Positions 39,082 to 47,750 of a stretch of DNA of 64,000 nucleotides are shown piece after piece; positions within the stretch are counted from its first letter, which is position 1, and each line of letters starts with the position of its first letter. The DNA is from Winslowiella toletana. Lineage in GTDB: Bacteria; Pseudomonadota; Gammaproteobacteria; Enterobacterales; Enterobacteriaceae. Position numbers and translations under genes: made by a program. The stretch covers positions 3,472,001-3,536,000 of the forward strand of contig NZ_CP134152.1 in the NCBI RefSeq assembly GCF_032164335.1, in the 5' to 3' direction. Under the pieces are notes generated by a model. The model was given only the letters and a program-made list of their open reading frames with translations, did not search any database and was not told where the DNA came from.

Positions 39082-40578
39082 CTATGGGTGTGGCTGCTCT
39101 GATGCCGGGCGATCTTGTTGGTCAGCGTCTTGATGATCCTGCTCACTGTGTCCGAGCGTATGAACGCGTTTACGCACGCCAAACCAGCCGAGAATCAGCA
39201 CCACCGCAATCAGTGGAATCGAGGCAATGGTGTAAGTGCCGTTCGGATAATCGAATGCCATCAGTACCAGCACGCTGACGAGGAACAGCAGCGTCAGCCA
39301 GGAGGTAAACGGTGCCCACGGCAGCTTAAAGCTGACGTCATCAGCTTTACCTTCTTTGATCGCCTTCCGCAGTCGCATCTGACATACCACGATAAATGCC
39401 CAGGAAGAGATAATTCCCAACGATGCCACGTTAAGGACAATCTCAAACACCTGTGACGGCACATAGTAGTTCAGCACTACCCCAATGATATACACGCCAA
39501 TCGTGACCAAAATACCGGCGAACGGCACCTGCTGTTTGCTCATCTTCGACATAAACTGCGGTGCGGAACCGCCCATCGACATCGATCGCAGAATACGACC
39601 AGTAGAATAAAGTCCGGAGTTAAGGCTGGAAAGCGCCGCACTCAGCACCACAATATTCATGATGCTGCCAATATACGGCACGCCGAGTTTACTGAAGAAG
39701 GTGACAAACGGACTTTGGTTTGCCTGATAAGCATTCCACGGCAACAGCAGCACCAGCAGTACCACTGAGCCAACGTAAAACAGACCAATACGCCAGATTA
39801 CGCTGTTAATTGCTTTCGGCAGCATGGTTTGCGGGTCTTTACACTCCCCCGCTGCCGTACCCACCAGCTCAATCGAAGCGAAAGCAAATACCACGCCCTG
39901 CACCAGCACTAAAGCCGGTAACAAACCATGTGGGAAAAATCCACCGTTATCACTGATCAGATGGAAACCGGTAGCGTTGCCATCCAGCGGCTTACCGCTG
40001 CCCAGAAACACGACGCCGACCACCAGGAAGACGACAATCGCCAGAACTTTCACCAGTGCAAACCAGAACTCCATCTCAGCGAACCATTTCACACCAATCA
40101 TATTCATGGTGCCCACAATCGCCAGCGCACCCAGTGCAAACACCCACTGCGGTACATCGCCGAACGCGCCCCAGTAGTGCATATACAGCGCCACAGCGGT
40201 GATATCGACAATACCGGTCATCGCCCAGTTAACGAAATACATCCAGCCCGCAACATAAGAGGCTTTTTCACCCAGGAACTCACGGGCATAAGAAACAAAA
40301 CTGCCGCTGCTGGGGCGATGAAGCACCAGTTCGCCTAATGCGCGCAGAATAAAGAAAGAGAAGATCCCGCAGACTAAATAGACCAGAGCCAGTGCCGGAC
40401 CAGCAGCCTGCAGACGTCCGCCGGCACCGAGGAACAGACCGGTGCCGATGGCACCGCCAATAGCAATCATCTGAACGTGACGATTACCCATCGCTTTTTG
40501 ATAACCGGTATCATGGGAATTCAACCAGCGTCGTTTTGCAGCGCGAAGTTCAGCTGCGTTTTTTTTCGTAGCTTTCAT
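39082..40578 (-). CDS. ansP: L-asparagine permease AnsP
   Basis: An amino-acid permease of the APC superfamily that imports asparagine in E. coli and Salmonella. From MKATKKNAAELRAAKRRWLN the protein is 498 aa with about 12 helices. The first is MIAIGGAIGTGLFLGAGGRL; FSFFILRALGELVLHRPSSG and NWAMTGIVDITAVALYMHYW follow, all nearly as in E. coli AnsP. The C-terminal tail is rich in Asp, Gln and His. AGGACAGGT precedes the start. In E. coli ansP is elsewhere on the chromosome, so its place here is a lineage-specific rearrangement. Confidence 0.92.
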   Translation of the reverse strand: MKATKKNAAELRAAKRRWLNSHDTGYQKAMGNRHVQMIAIGGAIGTGLFLGAGGRLQAAGPALALVYLVCGIFSFFILRALGELVLHRPSSGSFVSYAREFLGEKASYVAGWMYFVNWAMTGIVDITAVALYMHYWGAFGDVPQWVFALGALAIVGTMNMIGVKWFAEMEFWFALVKVLAIVVFLVVGVVFLGSGKPLDGNATGFHLISDNGGFFPHGLLPALVLVQGVVFAFASIELVGTAAGECKDPQTMLPKAINSVIWRIGLFYVGSVVLLVLLLPWNAYQANQSPFVTFFSKLGVPYIGSIMNIVVLSAALSSLNSGLYSTGRILRSMSMGGSAPQFMSKMSKQQVPFAGILVTIGVYIIGVVLNYYVPSQVFEIVLNVASLGIISSWAFIVVCQMRLRKAIKEGKADDVSFKLPWAPFTSWLTLLFLVSVLVLMAFDYPNGTYTIASIPLIAVVLILGWFGVRKRVHTLGHSEQDHQDADQQDRPASEQPHP

Positions 40579-40642
40579 ACCTGTCCTATTTTCCTGTCCA
40601 TTGATAGAGCGCCTGTACGCTCTTCCCATCGCCGGATGGCGC

Positions 40643-40658
40643 AACCAAACGTTTGCGC
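40643..40658. promoter_or_regulatory. PurR-like box upstream of ansP
   Basis: AACCAAACGTTTGCGC matches the PurR consensus ACGCAAACGTTTNCGT at the core CAAACGTTTGCG. Outer arms GCGCAA and TTGCGC also form an inverted repeat around it. It lies 65-80 bases before the ansP start. Control of ansP by PurR is not established knowledge and is inferred from this match only. The rest of 40579-40818 shows no gene. Confidence 0.4.
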
Positions 40659-40818
40659 TGCGCCGTCTTAAATGGGTTAAATCGCTATCACTCTGTTATT
40701 TATAATGTTACGAGTGCAGCCAAAATAACGGCGATGAATCCTACCCGTTCTCTCAGGGCGAAGCAAAATATCACCCCGGAGAATTCGTTATGATTTGTAA
40801 TTATGTGGCGTGACAGAC

Positions 40819-40843
40819 AAAAAAAACCGACCGTAAAGGTCGG
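40819..40843 (-). terminator. Rho-independent terminator after the DUF1471 gene
   Basis: On the minus strand CCGACC pairs with GGTCGG around a 5-base loop (40827-40843), followed by eight T (40826-40819). It ends the DUF1471 transcript before ansP. Confidence 0.85.
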
Positions 40844-40905
40844 TCGGTTTAGTCGATGCCAGAAGGCAAACTAAGGCTACAGGGATGGAACAGGCATAAT
40901 AAGGA

Positions 40906-41181
40906 TTAGCGATAAATCTCTGCGGTACCGCTCCACAGGCTGGAGTCACCCGGGTTATCGACGCCAACAACACGGTAATGGGTAGCGCCCATAGCTTCCG
41001 CTTTTTGCGAAAGCATACGCGTTGCGTCATCCAGTGAGCCGCTGACGGCCGAGACAGAAACACTGCCCATACTTTGTAAATCATGCGCCTGCTGACGATT
41101 GATCTCAGTCGCTGCCATGGCAGTAAATGAGGTAGTGGCGAACAAGGCGACAGCGATAACTGCTGGTAATTTAATTTTCAT
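40906..41181 (-). CDS. Small periplasmic DUF1471 (YhcN/BhsA-type) protein
   Basis: A 91-aa exported protein: signal peptide MKIKLPAVIAVALFATTSFT AMA, then a DUF1471 domain with the typical start of the mature part (LQSMGSVSVSAVSG) and end (GATHYRVVGVDNPGDSSLW). Relatives such as YhcN, BhsA and McbA respond to acid, peroxide or biofilm cues; this member's role is unknown. GAGGAG lies upstream of the ATG. Confidence 0.85.
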   Translation of the reverse strand: MKIKLPAVIAVALFATTSFTAMAATEINRQQAHDLQSMGSVSVSAVSGSLDDATRMLSQKAEAMGATHYRVVGVDNPGDSSLWSGTAEIYR

Positions 41182-41527
41182 CTGATGCTCCTCGGAATTC
41201 GTTTTACGCTATTCGTAAGTCGTAAGCTTTTCGTTAATCACGAGATTGATTATTACCGTTACAATGAAAATCAACGTTACGAGCAAGTAAAAGCGTTAAA
41301 GCATTGTGAAGAGAATGAGGAGCAGTCCAGGGAAATGTCAGTATTGGTTATTTTTTGTTCGCCAGGTAACGCGATGTGAACAATATAGGTAAAGCAGAAA
41401 TAGTCAGGGCTGAAATTGGCTGAAGAGTCCCCACTGTAATGCCCTTCCCCGCACACTTCAAGCGCCAGTAAGATCAAACCCTGCGGTTTCCAATCGCCAG
41501 ATGGCCACTCCGGCAACCTGAATCAAG
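41182..41527. other. Intergenic region, no gene recognised
   Basis: Short frames exist on both strands here but none has homology or a convincing ribosome site. The left part must hold the promoter of the DUF1471 gene. Control elements for sitA are in the following 60 bases. Confidence 0.5.
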
Positions 41528-41548
41528 AGTAATTATCATTTACCAACT

Positions 41549-41583
41549 TATAGCTATTGCTAACTAATATAGCCAATGCTATA
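41549..41583 (+). promoter_or_regulatory. Two MntR-type boxes upstream of sitA
   Basis: ATAGC-TATT-GCTAA (41550-41563) and ATAGC-CAAT-GCTAT (41569-41582) match the MntR core ATAGC-N4-GCTAT; the second is a perfect palindrome. A TAATTATCATTTA stretch just upstream (41530-41542) resembles part of a Fur box. Manganese and iron repression of sit operons is established in other enterobacteria. The last box lies 65 bases before sitA. Confidence 0.7.
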
Positions 41584-41647
41584 CCTGTATACAAAACCGT
41601 CTCTGGTTGTTGGGTTTTGATGCCATCTGGTCTGAGGAAAGACTTTT

Positions 41648-42571
41648 ATGACAATAGTCTCTGCAATGAAGTTACCTGTTTTTAATAAGCTACTGGCGAG
41701 TTGCTCGCTCGGTTTACTGATGCTTTTTTCCGCAGCCAGCGCCAACGCAGCGGAAAAATTTAAAGTTGTTACCACTTTTACGATTATTCAGGACATGGCG
41801 CAAAACATTGCCGGAGATGCTGCGGTGGTGGAATCCATTACTCGTCCAGGCGCTGAGATCCATGATTATCAGCCGACTCCGCGCGATGTGATGAAGGCGC
41901 AGTCCGCCGATCTGATTTTATGGAACGGCCTTAATCTTGAACGCTGGTTCAGCCGATTTTTCGCCAACCTGCATGATGTCCCTTCCGTGGTCGTGACCGA
42001 CGGCATCGAGCCAATGCCGATCAGTGAGGGTCCTTATGCCAACAATCCTAATCCGCACGCCTGGATGTCACCTGCCAACGCTCTGATCTATATTGAGAAT
42101 ATCCGTCAGGCGCTGGTGAAGTACGATCCACAGCATGCAGAAACCTATAACCGGAATGCGAAAGCCTATGCTGAGAAAATCTCTGCACTGGATGCTCCGC
42201 TGCGTGCTCGTCTGGACAAAATTCCAGCCAGTCAGCGCTGGCTGGTAACCAGTGAGGGCGCATTCAGCTATCTGGCGCGTGATTATCAGTTAAAAGAACT
42301 ATGGCTATGGCCCATTAACGCTGATGAGCAAGGCTCACCACAGCAGGTAAAACGGGTGATTGATAGCGTACGTCAGCATCAGATTCCGGTGGTATTCAGT
42401 GAAAGTACCATTTCTGATAAACCGGCTAAACAGGTAAGTAAAGAGACCGGCGCACATTACGGTGGCGTGCTGTACGTTGATTCGCTGTCACAGGCTGATG
42501 GTCCGGTGCCAACCTATATTGACCTGCTGCAAGTGACGGTTAATACCATCGCTGAAGGATTTGGCCAGTGA
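41648..42571 (+). CDS. sitA: Manganese/iron ABC transporter substrate-binding protein SitA
   Basis: Periplasmic metal-binding protein of the SitABCD Mn2+/Fe2+ importer. The 307-aa protein has a signal peptide ending near SAASANA, then [20 protein letters not shown]. Candidate metal ligands are in [23 protein letters not shown], the glutamate of [14 protein letters not shown] and a late aspartate, as in cluster A-I (SitA/PsaA-like) proteins. It overlaps sitB by four bases. The operon sits where E. coli K-12 has aegA. Confidence 0.95.
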   Translation: MTIVSAMKLPVFNKLLASCSLGLLMLFSAASANAAEKFKVVTTFTIIQDMAQNIAGDAAVVESITRPGAEIHDYQPTPRDVMKAQSADLILWNGLNLERWFSRFFANLHDVPSVVVTDGIEPMPISEGPYANNPNPHAWMSPANALIYIENIRQALVKYDPQHAETYNRNAKAYAEKISALDAPLRARLDKIPASQRWLVTSEGAFSYLARDYQLKELWLWPINADEQGSPQQVKRVIDSVRQHQIPVVFSESTISDKPAKQVSKETGAHYGGVLYVDSLSQADGPVPTYIDLLQVTVNTIAEGFGQ

Positions 42572-43356
42572 CCGCGCCCGCCCACCTTTCCGTACAGGAT
42601 ATCACCGTGACATGGCGTAATGGCCATACCGCACTGGCTGATACCAGCTTTGAACTTGATGCCGGTTGCCTGTGCGCCTTGATTGGCGTTAACGGCAGCG
42701 GCAAGTCGACGCTGTTCAAAAGCATTATGGGACTGGTAAAGCCGGTGAGCGGTAAGGTGGAAATTAACCATCAGCCGGTGGGCAAAGCGCTACGCAATAA
42801 TCTGGTGGCCTATGTGCCACAAACCGAAGAGGTGGACTGGAATTTTCCGGTGCTGGTCAGCGAGGTGGTGATGATGGGCCGTTACGGCAAAATGTCATTC
42901 CTGCGCATCCCCTCCGCCGAAGATAAACGTCAGGTTGAACAGGCACTGGATCGCGTCGGCATGTTGCACTTGCGCGATCGGCAGATTGGCGAACTCTCTG
43001 GTGGCCAGCGCAAGCGGGTATTTCTGGCACGGGCGCTGGCGCAACAGGCCAGTATTCTGCTGCTCGACGAACCTTTTACCGGTGTCGATGTGCAAACGGA
43101 AAATGCCATCGTTGATATGCTAAAAGCGCTGCGGGATGAAGGGCATTTATTGCTGGTCTCCACCCATAATCTCAGCGCCGTTCCGGGCTTTTGCGATCGG
43201 GTATTGATGATAAACCGCACGGTGATTGCCGCCGGCCCGACGGAAAGCACCTTTACCCATGACAATCTGCAACAGACTTTTGGTGGCGTACTGCGCTATA
43301 TCAACCTGCCAACGTCGCAAACCGATCTGCCGCCCGCCGGAGACGCACAGCCATGA
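42568..43356 (+). CDS. sitB: Manganese/iron ABC transporter ATPase SitB
   Basis: ATPase of the SitABCD importer, 262 aa. Walker A is GVNGSGKST, the signature [17 protein letters not shown] and Walker [13 protein letters not shown]; the switch histidine is in [10 protein letters not shown]. It starts inside the last codons of sitA (GTG, four-base overlap) and overlaps sitC likewise. Confidence 0.95.
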   Translation: MTAPAHLSVQDITVTWRNGHTALADTSFELDAGCLCALIGVNGSGKSTLFKSIMGLVKPVSGKVEINHQPVGKALRNNLVAYVPQTEEVDWNFPVLVSEVVMMGRYGKMSFLRIPSAEDKRQVEQALDRVGMLHLRDRQIGELSGGQRKRVFLARALAQQASILLLDEPFTGVDVQTENAIVDMLKALRDEGHLLLVSTHNLSAVPGFCDRVLMINRTVIAAGPTESTFTHDNLQQTFGGVLRYINLPTSQTDLPPAGDAQP

Positions 43357-44204
43357 TTGAACTGCTGCTGGAGCCGTTTAACTACAACTATATGGTTAAG
43401 GCGATTGCCGTCAGCGCGCTGGTCGGTGCCAGCTGTGCCTTTTTATCCGCTTATCTGATGCTGAAAGGCTGGTCGTTAATGGGCGACGCGCTGTCGCATT
43501 CGGTGGTGCCTGGCGTTGCTGCCGCCTATGCACTCGGCTTGCCCTACGCGCTGGGAGCCTTTATTACCGGCATGTTGGCCGCACTCGGCATGACGCTGGT
43601 GCGTCATCTGACGCGTTTGCGCGAAGATGCCATCATCGGTTTTGTATTTTCGACCTTTTTTGCCGCCGGGCTGTTAATCATTTCGCTCAATCCTACAGCA
43701 ATTAATATTCAGTCGATTATTTACGGTAATATCCTGGGTATTGCCGACAGCGATGTCATCCAGGTTGCACTGATCAGCGCGATATCGCTGTTGGTATTGT
43801 TAGTGATCTGGAAAGATCTGCTGGCGGTGTTTTTCGATGAAGGCCATGCGGTTTCCGTCGGCATCTCCCCGTTAAAGCTGAAAATTATTTTCTTTACCCT
43901 GCTCAGTGCCTCAACCGTAGCAGCGCTACAAACTGTCGGTGCTATTCTGGTGATTGCCATGGTCATTACGCCGGGCGCCACCGCCTGGCTGCTGACCGAC
44001 CGTTTTCCGCGACTGTTAATCATTGCAGTGCTGCTGGGTGCGTCAACCAGTGCGGTTGGTGCATGGCTGAGCTATTTCCTTGATGGTGCCACTGGCGGCG
44101 TCATTGTCACGCTGCAAACCGCAATTTTCCTGCTGGCGTTCTTCTTTGCTCCGAAATACGGCATGTTTTCACGCCGTGGTAAATCGCGAGGTGCCGTTAC
44201 ATGA
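43353..44204 (+). CDS. sitC: Manganese/iron ABC transporter permease SitC
   Basis: Membrane subunit of SitABCD, 283 aa, of the metal-type ABC-3 permease family with about eight or nine helices. Family marks are [20 protein letters not shown] near the N terminus and [16 protein letters not shown]-like sequence ([20 protein letters not shown]) later. It overlaps sitB and sitD by four bases each and is paralogous to SitD. Confidence 0.94.
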   Translation: MIELLLEPFNYNYMVKAIAVSALVGASCAFLSAYLMLKGWSLMGDALSHSVVPGVAAAYALGLPYALGAFITGMLAALGMTLVRHLTRLREDAIIGFVFSTFFAAGLLIISLNPTAINIQSIIYGNILGIADSDVIQVALISAISLLVLLVIWKDLLAVFFDEGHAVSVGISPLKLKIIFFTLLSASTVAALQTVGAILVIAMVITPGATAWLLTDRFPRLLIIAVLLGASTSAVGAWLSYFLDGATGGVIVTLQTAIFLLAFFFAPKYGMFSRRGKSRGAVT

Positions 44205-45061
44205 GCAGTCTGATGGAGCTGATTACCCAGCCACTTAGCTTCCCATTTATGCAACGGGCACTGCTGGCGGCGATGGTCAGCGGCATGGTATGTGCCATTC
44301 TCTCCTGCTATCTGGTACTTAAAGGCTGGTCGCTGATGGGCGATGCCATTTCTCATGCGGTATTGCCTGGCGTCGTGCTGGCCTGGGTCGCTGGCGCCCC
44401 TATCGTGATCGGCGCTTTTGCTTCCGGCCTGCTGTGTTCAGTATTCACCGGCTATATCAAAGATAACTGCCGTATCAAAGAAGATACCGTCATGGGCATC
44501 GTTTTTTCCGGCATGTTTGCCATCGGGCTGGTGCTGTTTGCGCGTATTGAAACCGATCAGCATCTGAGTCATATTTTGTTTGGTAATGTTCTTGGTATCA
44601 GTAACTCAGAACTGTGGCAGTGTCTGGTTATCAGTCTGATTGTTACGCTGGTGATGCTCATCAAGCGCAAAGATATGCTGCTGTATTGCTTTGATCCGGC
44701 ACAGGCGCGGGTGATTGGGCTGAAGGTAAAATGGCTGCATTATGGCTTGCTCTGCATGCTGGCGTTAACCATTGTCGCAGCATTACAGGCGATTGGCATC
44801 GTGCTGGTGATTGCAATGCTGATTACGCCAGGCATCACCGCTTTTATGCTGTGCCGCCGTTTTAATACCATGTTGATGTGTGCCGTACTGACCTCACTGT
44901 TTTCTTCACTGTTCGGTACGCTGGCCAGTTTCTGGCTGGATGCTGCAACGGGCCCCTGCATCGTGCTGACTCAGGCCAGCCTGTTTTTGCTTGCCTGGTT
45001 GTTAACGGCGATTAAAAGGCCCAATAAAAACCATCCTGAACAGCTTATCAAAGCGCCTTGA
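44201..45061 (+). CDS. sitD: Manganese/iron ABC transporter permease SitD
   Basis: Second membrane subunit of SitABCD, 286 aa. It shares with SitC the segment [20 protein letters not shown] and the later IVAALQAIGIVLVIAMLITP. It ends the sit operon; narQ follows after about 50 bases in the same direction with no clear terminator between, so some read-through is possible. Confidence 0.94.
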   Translation: MSSLMELITQPLSFPFMQRALLAAMVSGMVCAILSCYLVLKGWSLMGDAISHAVLPGVVLAWVAGAPIVIGAFASGLLCSVFTGYIKDNCRIKEDTVMGIVFSGMFAIGLVLFARIETDQHLSHILFGNVLGISNSELWQCLVISLIVTLVMLIKRKDMLLYCFDPAQARVIGLKVKWLHYGLLCMLALTIVAALQAIGIVLVIAMLITPGITAFMLCRRFNTMLMCAVLTSLFSSLFGTLASFWLDAATGPCIVLTQASLFLLAWLLTAIKRPNKNHPEQLIKAP

Positions 45062-45112
45062 TAGCAAAAACAGCGCTATAATAACCGCTTGTTGTTTGTG
45101 GAAAATCGGCAA

Positions 45113-46807
45113 GTGATGGTAAAACGTTCGGTAACTGGCAGTATTGCTCGTGCACTGGCTGGCATTGTTATGCTGTCAGTATTGTCCACCGGTCTGGCAC
45201 TTTTAACGCTATCCGGCAGCTTGCGTGATGCCGAAGCGCTGAACGTTGCCGGTTCTCTGCGTATGCAAAGTTACCGGCTGGCATGGGACGCCAGCACACA
45301 ATCTGCTGATTTTCCTGCTCATCTGCAACATTACCAACAATCTCTTGATGCGGCGGCGCTGCATAATCTTGACCGTTTCTATGTCCCCTCGGCACTTAAC
45401 TCTCGTTATCAAAAGTTAAAAACCGACTGGCCTGAACTTCGACAACTTTTGCAGACCGGCGATCCGCTACGTTATCAGCAACAAGTGGCAAATTGGGTCG
45501 GAGAAATCGATCGCTTTGTACTGGATTTGCAGCGTTACGCTGAGCTTAAAATACGCGTGGTGGCGGTTACCAGCCTGCTGGGTTTTATCGCCATCGCTGC
45601 GCTGACCTTCTGGACTATCCGCCTGAGTCGCCGACAAATTGTTACCCCTCTGAATCAGTTGGTCACCGCCAGCCGCTATATCGAACAGGGAAAATTTAGT
45701 TATCCGCCGCTGAATACCGCATTGCCCAATGAATTGGGGGTGCTGGCAACCGCTTTTACCCGCATGTCAGGCGAACTGGAAAAACATTATCAGCTGCTGG
45801 AAAAAACTGTCGATGAAAAGACCCGCAATCTGACGCAGGCCAATCATATGCTGAGCACGTTATATGAGTGCTCGCTGGCGCTGGCGGTAAATAAACTCGA
45901 TCGCAGTGCGCTGCAACAGGTGCTTGAGCGGGTTTATCAGTATGAACAGTTACGCTGCATTGAAATTGTGATTAATAACGAATGGTGCGTGATGCAAGGC
46001 TCCGCCGACAGCGCTCTGGAGTGGCATCAGCTGCCGCTACTGAAGGAAGGAAGCAGCGTCGGCGAACTGCGCTGGCAAACCGCCCACCGGATACCTTCGC
46101 CGCGCTTAATGCAAAGTGTTGCCAATATGCTGGCGCGCAATGCGCAGATTTATCAGGCACAGAAACAGTCGCAGCAGCTTATGCTGATGGAAGAACGTGC
46201 CACCATTGCGCGGGAACTGCATGACTCACTGGCGCAGGCACTCTCCTATTTGCGGATTCAGCTAACGTTACTGAAACGTAGTGTCGATAATCAGCCGGAA
46301 CGTGCGCAAAAAATCATCCAGGACTTTGATCAGGCGCTAAGCGACGCCTGGCATCAATTGCGAGAATTACTTGCCACCTTCCGGCTGACCATCGATCAGG
46401 CCGATCTGACGGCGGCATTGCAGGAGATGATTGCTTCTCTGCGGCAGCAAAGCCAGGCAGAAATTGTACTGAACTGCCAGGCTGATGCCCTCGTCCTCGA
46501 CGCGCCGCAGCAGGTTCATGTATTGCAAATCATTCGCGAAGCCCTGCTTAACGCCATTAAGCACGCGCAGGCCAGCAAGATTGACGTACAGATACAGTCG
46601 CTGCCAAATGGTGATAGTCACATCGCCATCGTCGATAACGGCATCGGCATCGCCAGCCTTGAAGAGCCGCACGGACATTATGGCCTGACGATTATGAACG
46701 AGCGGGCAGAGCGGCTGGGGGGAGTACTGAGTATTCGCCGTCATTTACCCACCGGTACACAGGTAACTTTGGCATTTTCGCCACAGCATAAACCGCCGGT
46801 AAGCTAA
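45113..46807 (+). CDS. narQ: Nitrate/nitrite sensor histidine kinase NarQ
   Basis: Membrane sensor that detects nitrate and nitrite and phosphorylates NarP/NarL. Two helices flank a periplasmic domain. The P-box that binds nitrate reads SLRDAEALNVAGSLRMQSYR, strongly conserved. A HAMP region, a cysteine-containing central module and the HisKA_3 transmitter follow, with H box ERATIARELHDSLAQALSYL. ATPase motifs include DNGIGI and HYGLTIMNERAERLGG. The start is a choice between GTG at 45113 (aligns with E. coli NarQ) and ATG at 45116. narP follows 80 bases later. Confidence 0.93.
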   Translation: MMVKRSVTGSIARALAGIVMLSVLSTGLALLTLSGSLRDAEALNVAGSLRMQSYRLAWDASTQSADFPAHLQHYQQSLDAAALHNLDRFYVPSALNSRYQKLKTDWPELRQLLQTGDPLRYQQQVANWVGEIDRFVLDLQRYAELKIRVVAVTSLLGFIAIAALTFWTIRLSRRQIVTPLNQLVTASRYIEQGKFSYPPLNTALPNELGVLATAFTRMSGELEKHYQLLEKTVDEKTRNLTQANHMLSTLYECSLALAVNKLDRSALQQVLERVYQYEQLRCIEIVINNEWCVMQGSADSALEWHQLPLLKEGSSVGELRWQTAHRIPSPRLMQSVANMLARNAQIYQAQKQSQQLMLMEERATIARELHDSLAQALSYLRIQLTLLKRSVDNQPERAQKIIQDFDQALSDAWHQLRELLATFRLTIDQADLTAALQEMIASLRQQSQAEIVLNCQADALVLDAPQQVHVLQIIREALLNAIKHAQASKIDVQIQSLPNGDSHIAIVDNGIGIASLEEPHGHYGLTIMNERAERLGGVLSIRRHLPTGTQVTLAFSPQHKPPVS

Positions 46808-46887
46808 CACAGCGTTACTGGCAGTTAACCGCTCATTTTCTTTGCCAGATAGTTATCTGTCTGGAGTTTGCACAGGGAACCAATTTT

Positions 46888-47520
46888 ATGGAACGCAAAA
46901 ATATTACTGTGATGATCGTCGATGACCATCCGCTCATGCGTCGTGGTATTCGTCAATTACTTGAACTTGAGCCGCAACTCAGCGTCGTGGCAGAAGCCAG
47001 TAACGGTAGTGAAGCCGTTGCACAAGCTCGTCGCCTGTCACCCGATTTAATCCTGCTCGATTTAAATATGAAAGGCCTGTCCGGCCTCGACACGCTGAAA
47101 GCACTGCGCCAGGAAACAATCAGTTCACGTATTTTGATTCTGACCGTTTCCGATGCCCGTAGTGATATTTACGCGCTGATCGATGCCGGTGCCGACGGCT
47201 ATTTGTTGAAAGACAGCGAACCTGAAAAGTTGCTGACACAAATTTTGCAGGGCGCACAGGGGCAGAACGTTTTTAGCGAGCTGGTTAGTGACTATCTTTC
47301 CAGTCGTGACTTTAGCTCTAATCCTTTCAGCGCACTGACCGAGCGCGAACTGGATGTCCTGCAGCAGGTCGCACGCGGCATGTCAAATAAAGAGGTAGCA
47401 GCCACATTGCATATCTCTGAAGAGACGGTGAAAGTGCATATTCGTAATTTGCTGCGCAAGCTGGATGTTCGTTCACGCGTGGCGGCGACAGTACTTTATC
47501 TTGAGAGTAAAAATAGCTGA
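46888..47520 (+). CDS. narP: Nitrate/nitrite response regulator NarP
   Basis: A 210-aa NarL/FixJ-type regulator. The receiver has D12-D13 and phosphoacceptor D58 (LILLDLNMKGLSGLDTL). The C-terminal LuxR-type helix-turn-helix reads LTERELDVLQQVARGMSNKE and continues with HISEETVKVHIRNLLRKLDV. It fits NarP better than NarL, for example in IVDDHPLMRRGIRQLLELEP. Sensor and regulator are adjacent here, whereas in E. coli narP lies far from narQ. Confidence 0.9.
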   Translation: MERKNITVMIVDDHPLMRRGIRQLLELEPQLSVVAEASNGSEAVAQARRLSPDLILLDLNMKGLSGLDTLKALRQETISSRILILTVSDARSDIYALIDAGADGYLLKDSEPEKLLTQILQGAQGQNVFSELVSDYLSSRDFSSNPFSALTERELDVLQQVARGMSNKEVAATLHISEETVKVHIRNLLRKLDVRSRVAATVLYLESKNS

Positions 47521-47567
47521 ATAAGACGGGGAGAAACTGGTCGTCGGGCTTTACGACGATTATTTAC

Positions 47568-47585
47568 ATTTTCTCCTTAATTTAT
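47568..47585 (+). promoter_or_regulatory. BaeR-like box upstream of acrD
   Basis: ATTTTCTCCTTAATTTAT agrees with the reported BaeR box TTTTTCTCCATDATTGGC at 13 of 18 positions, including TTTTCTCC and the central TNATT. BaeSR control of acrD is established in E. coli and Salmonella. The match is about 165 bases before acrD. Confidence 0.5.
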
Positions 47586-47680
47586 CCACGATTCTTCAAT
47601 CCGCCAGGGGTAAAGTAAATTCTTGCCGGAGCGGCTTGAAACAACTGACAAATTTTAGCCCGGCAGACCCCCCATACTTT

Positions 47681-47712
47681 CGCCAATCAGAGCATCGCTG
47701 GCGTTTTTTTTT
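47681..47712 (+). terminator. Possible terminator between narP and acrD
   Basis: CGCCA (47681-47685) and TGGCG (47699-47703) form a short stem with a 13-base loop, followed by nine T. The stem is weak but the T run is long. It lies only about 40 bases before acrD, so it could also be an acrD leader structure. Confidence 0.45.
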
Positions 47713-47750
47713 GCTATTTTGATTAAACGCTGCTGAGGAGCTCTGATTCG

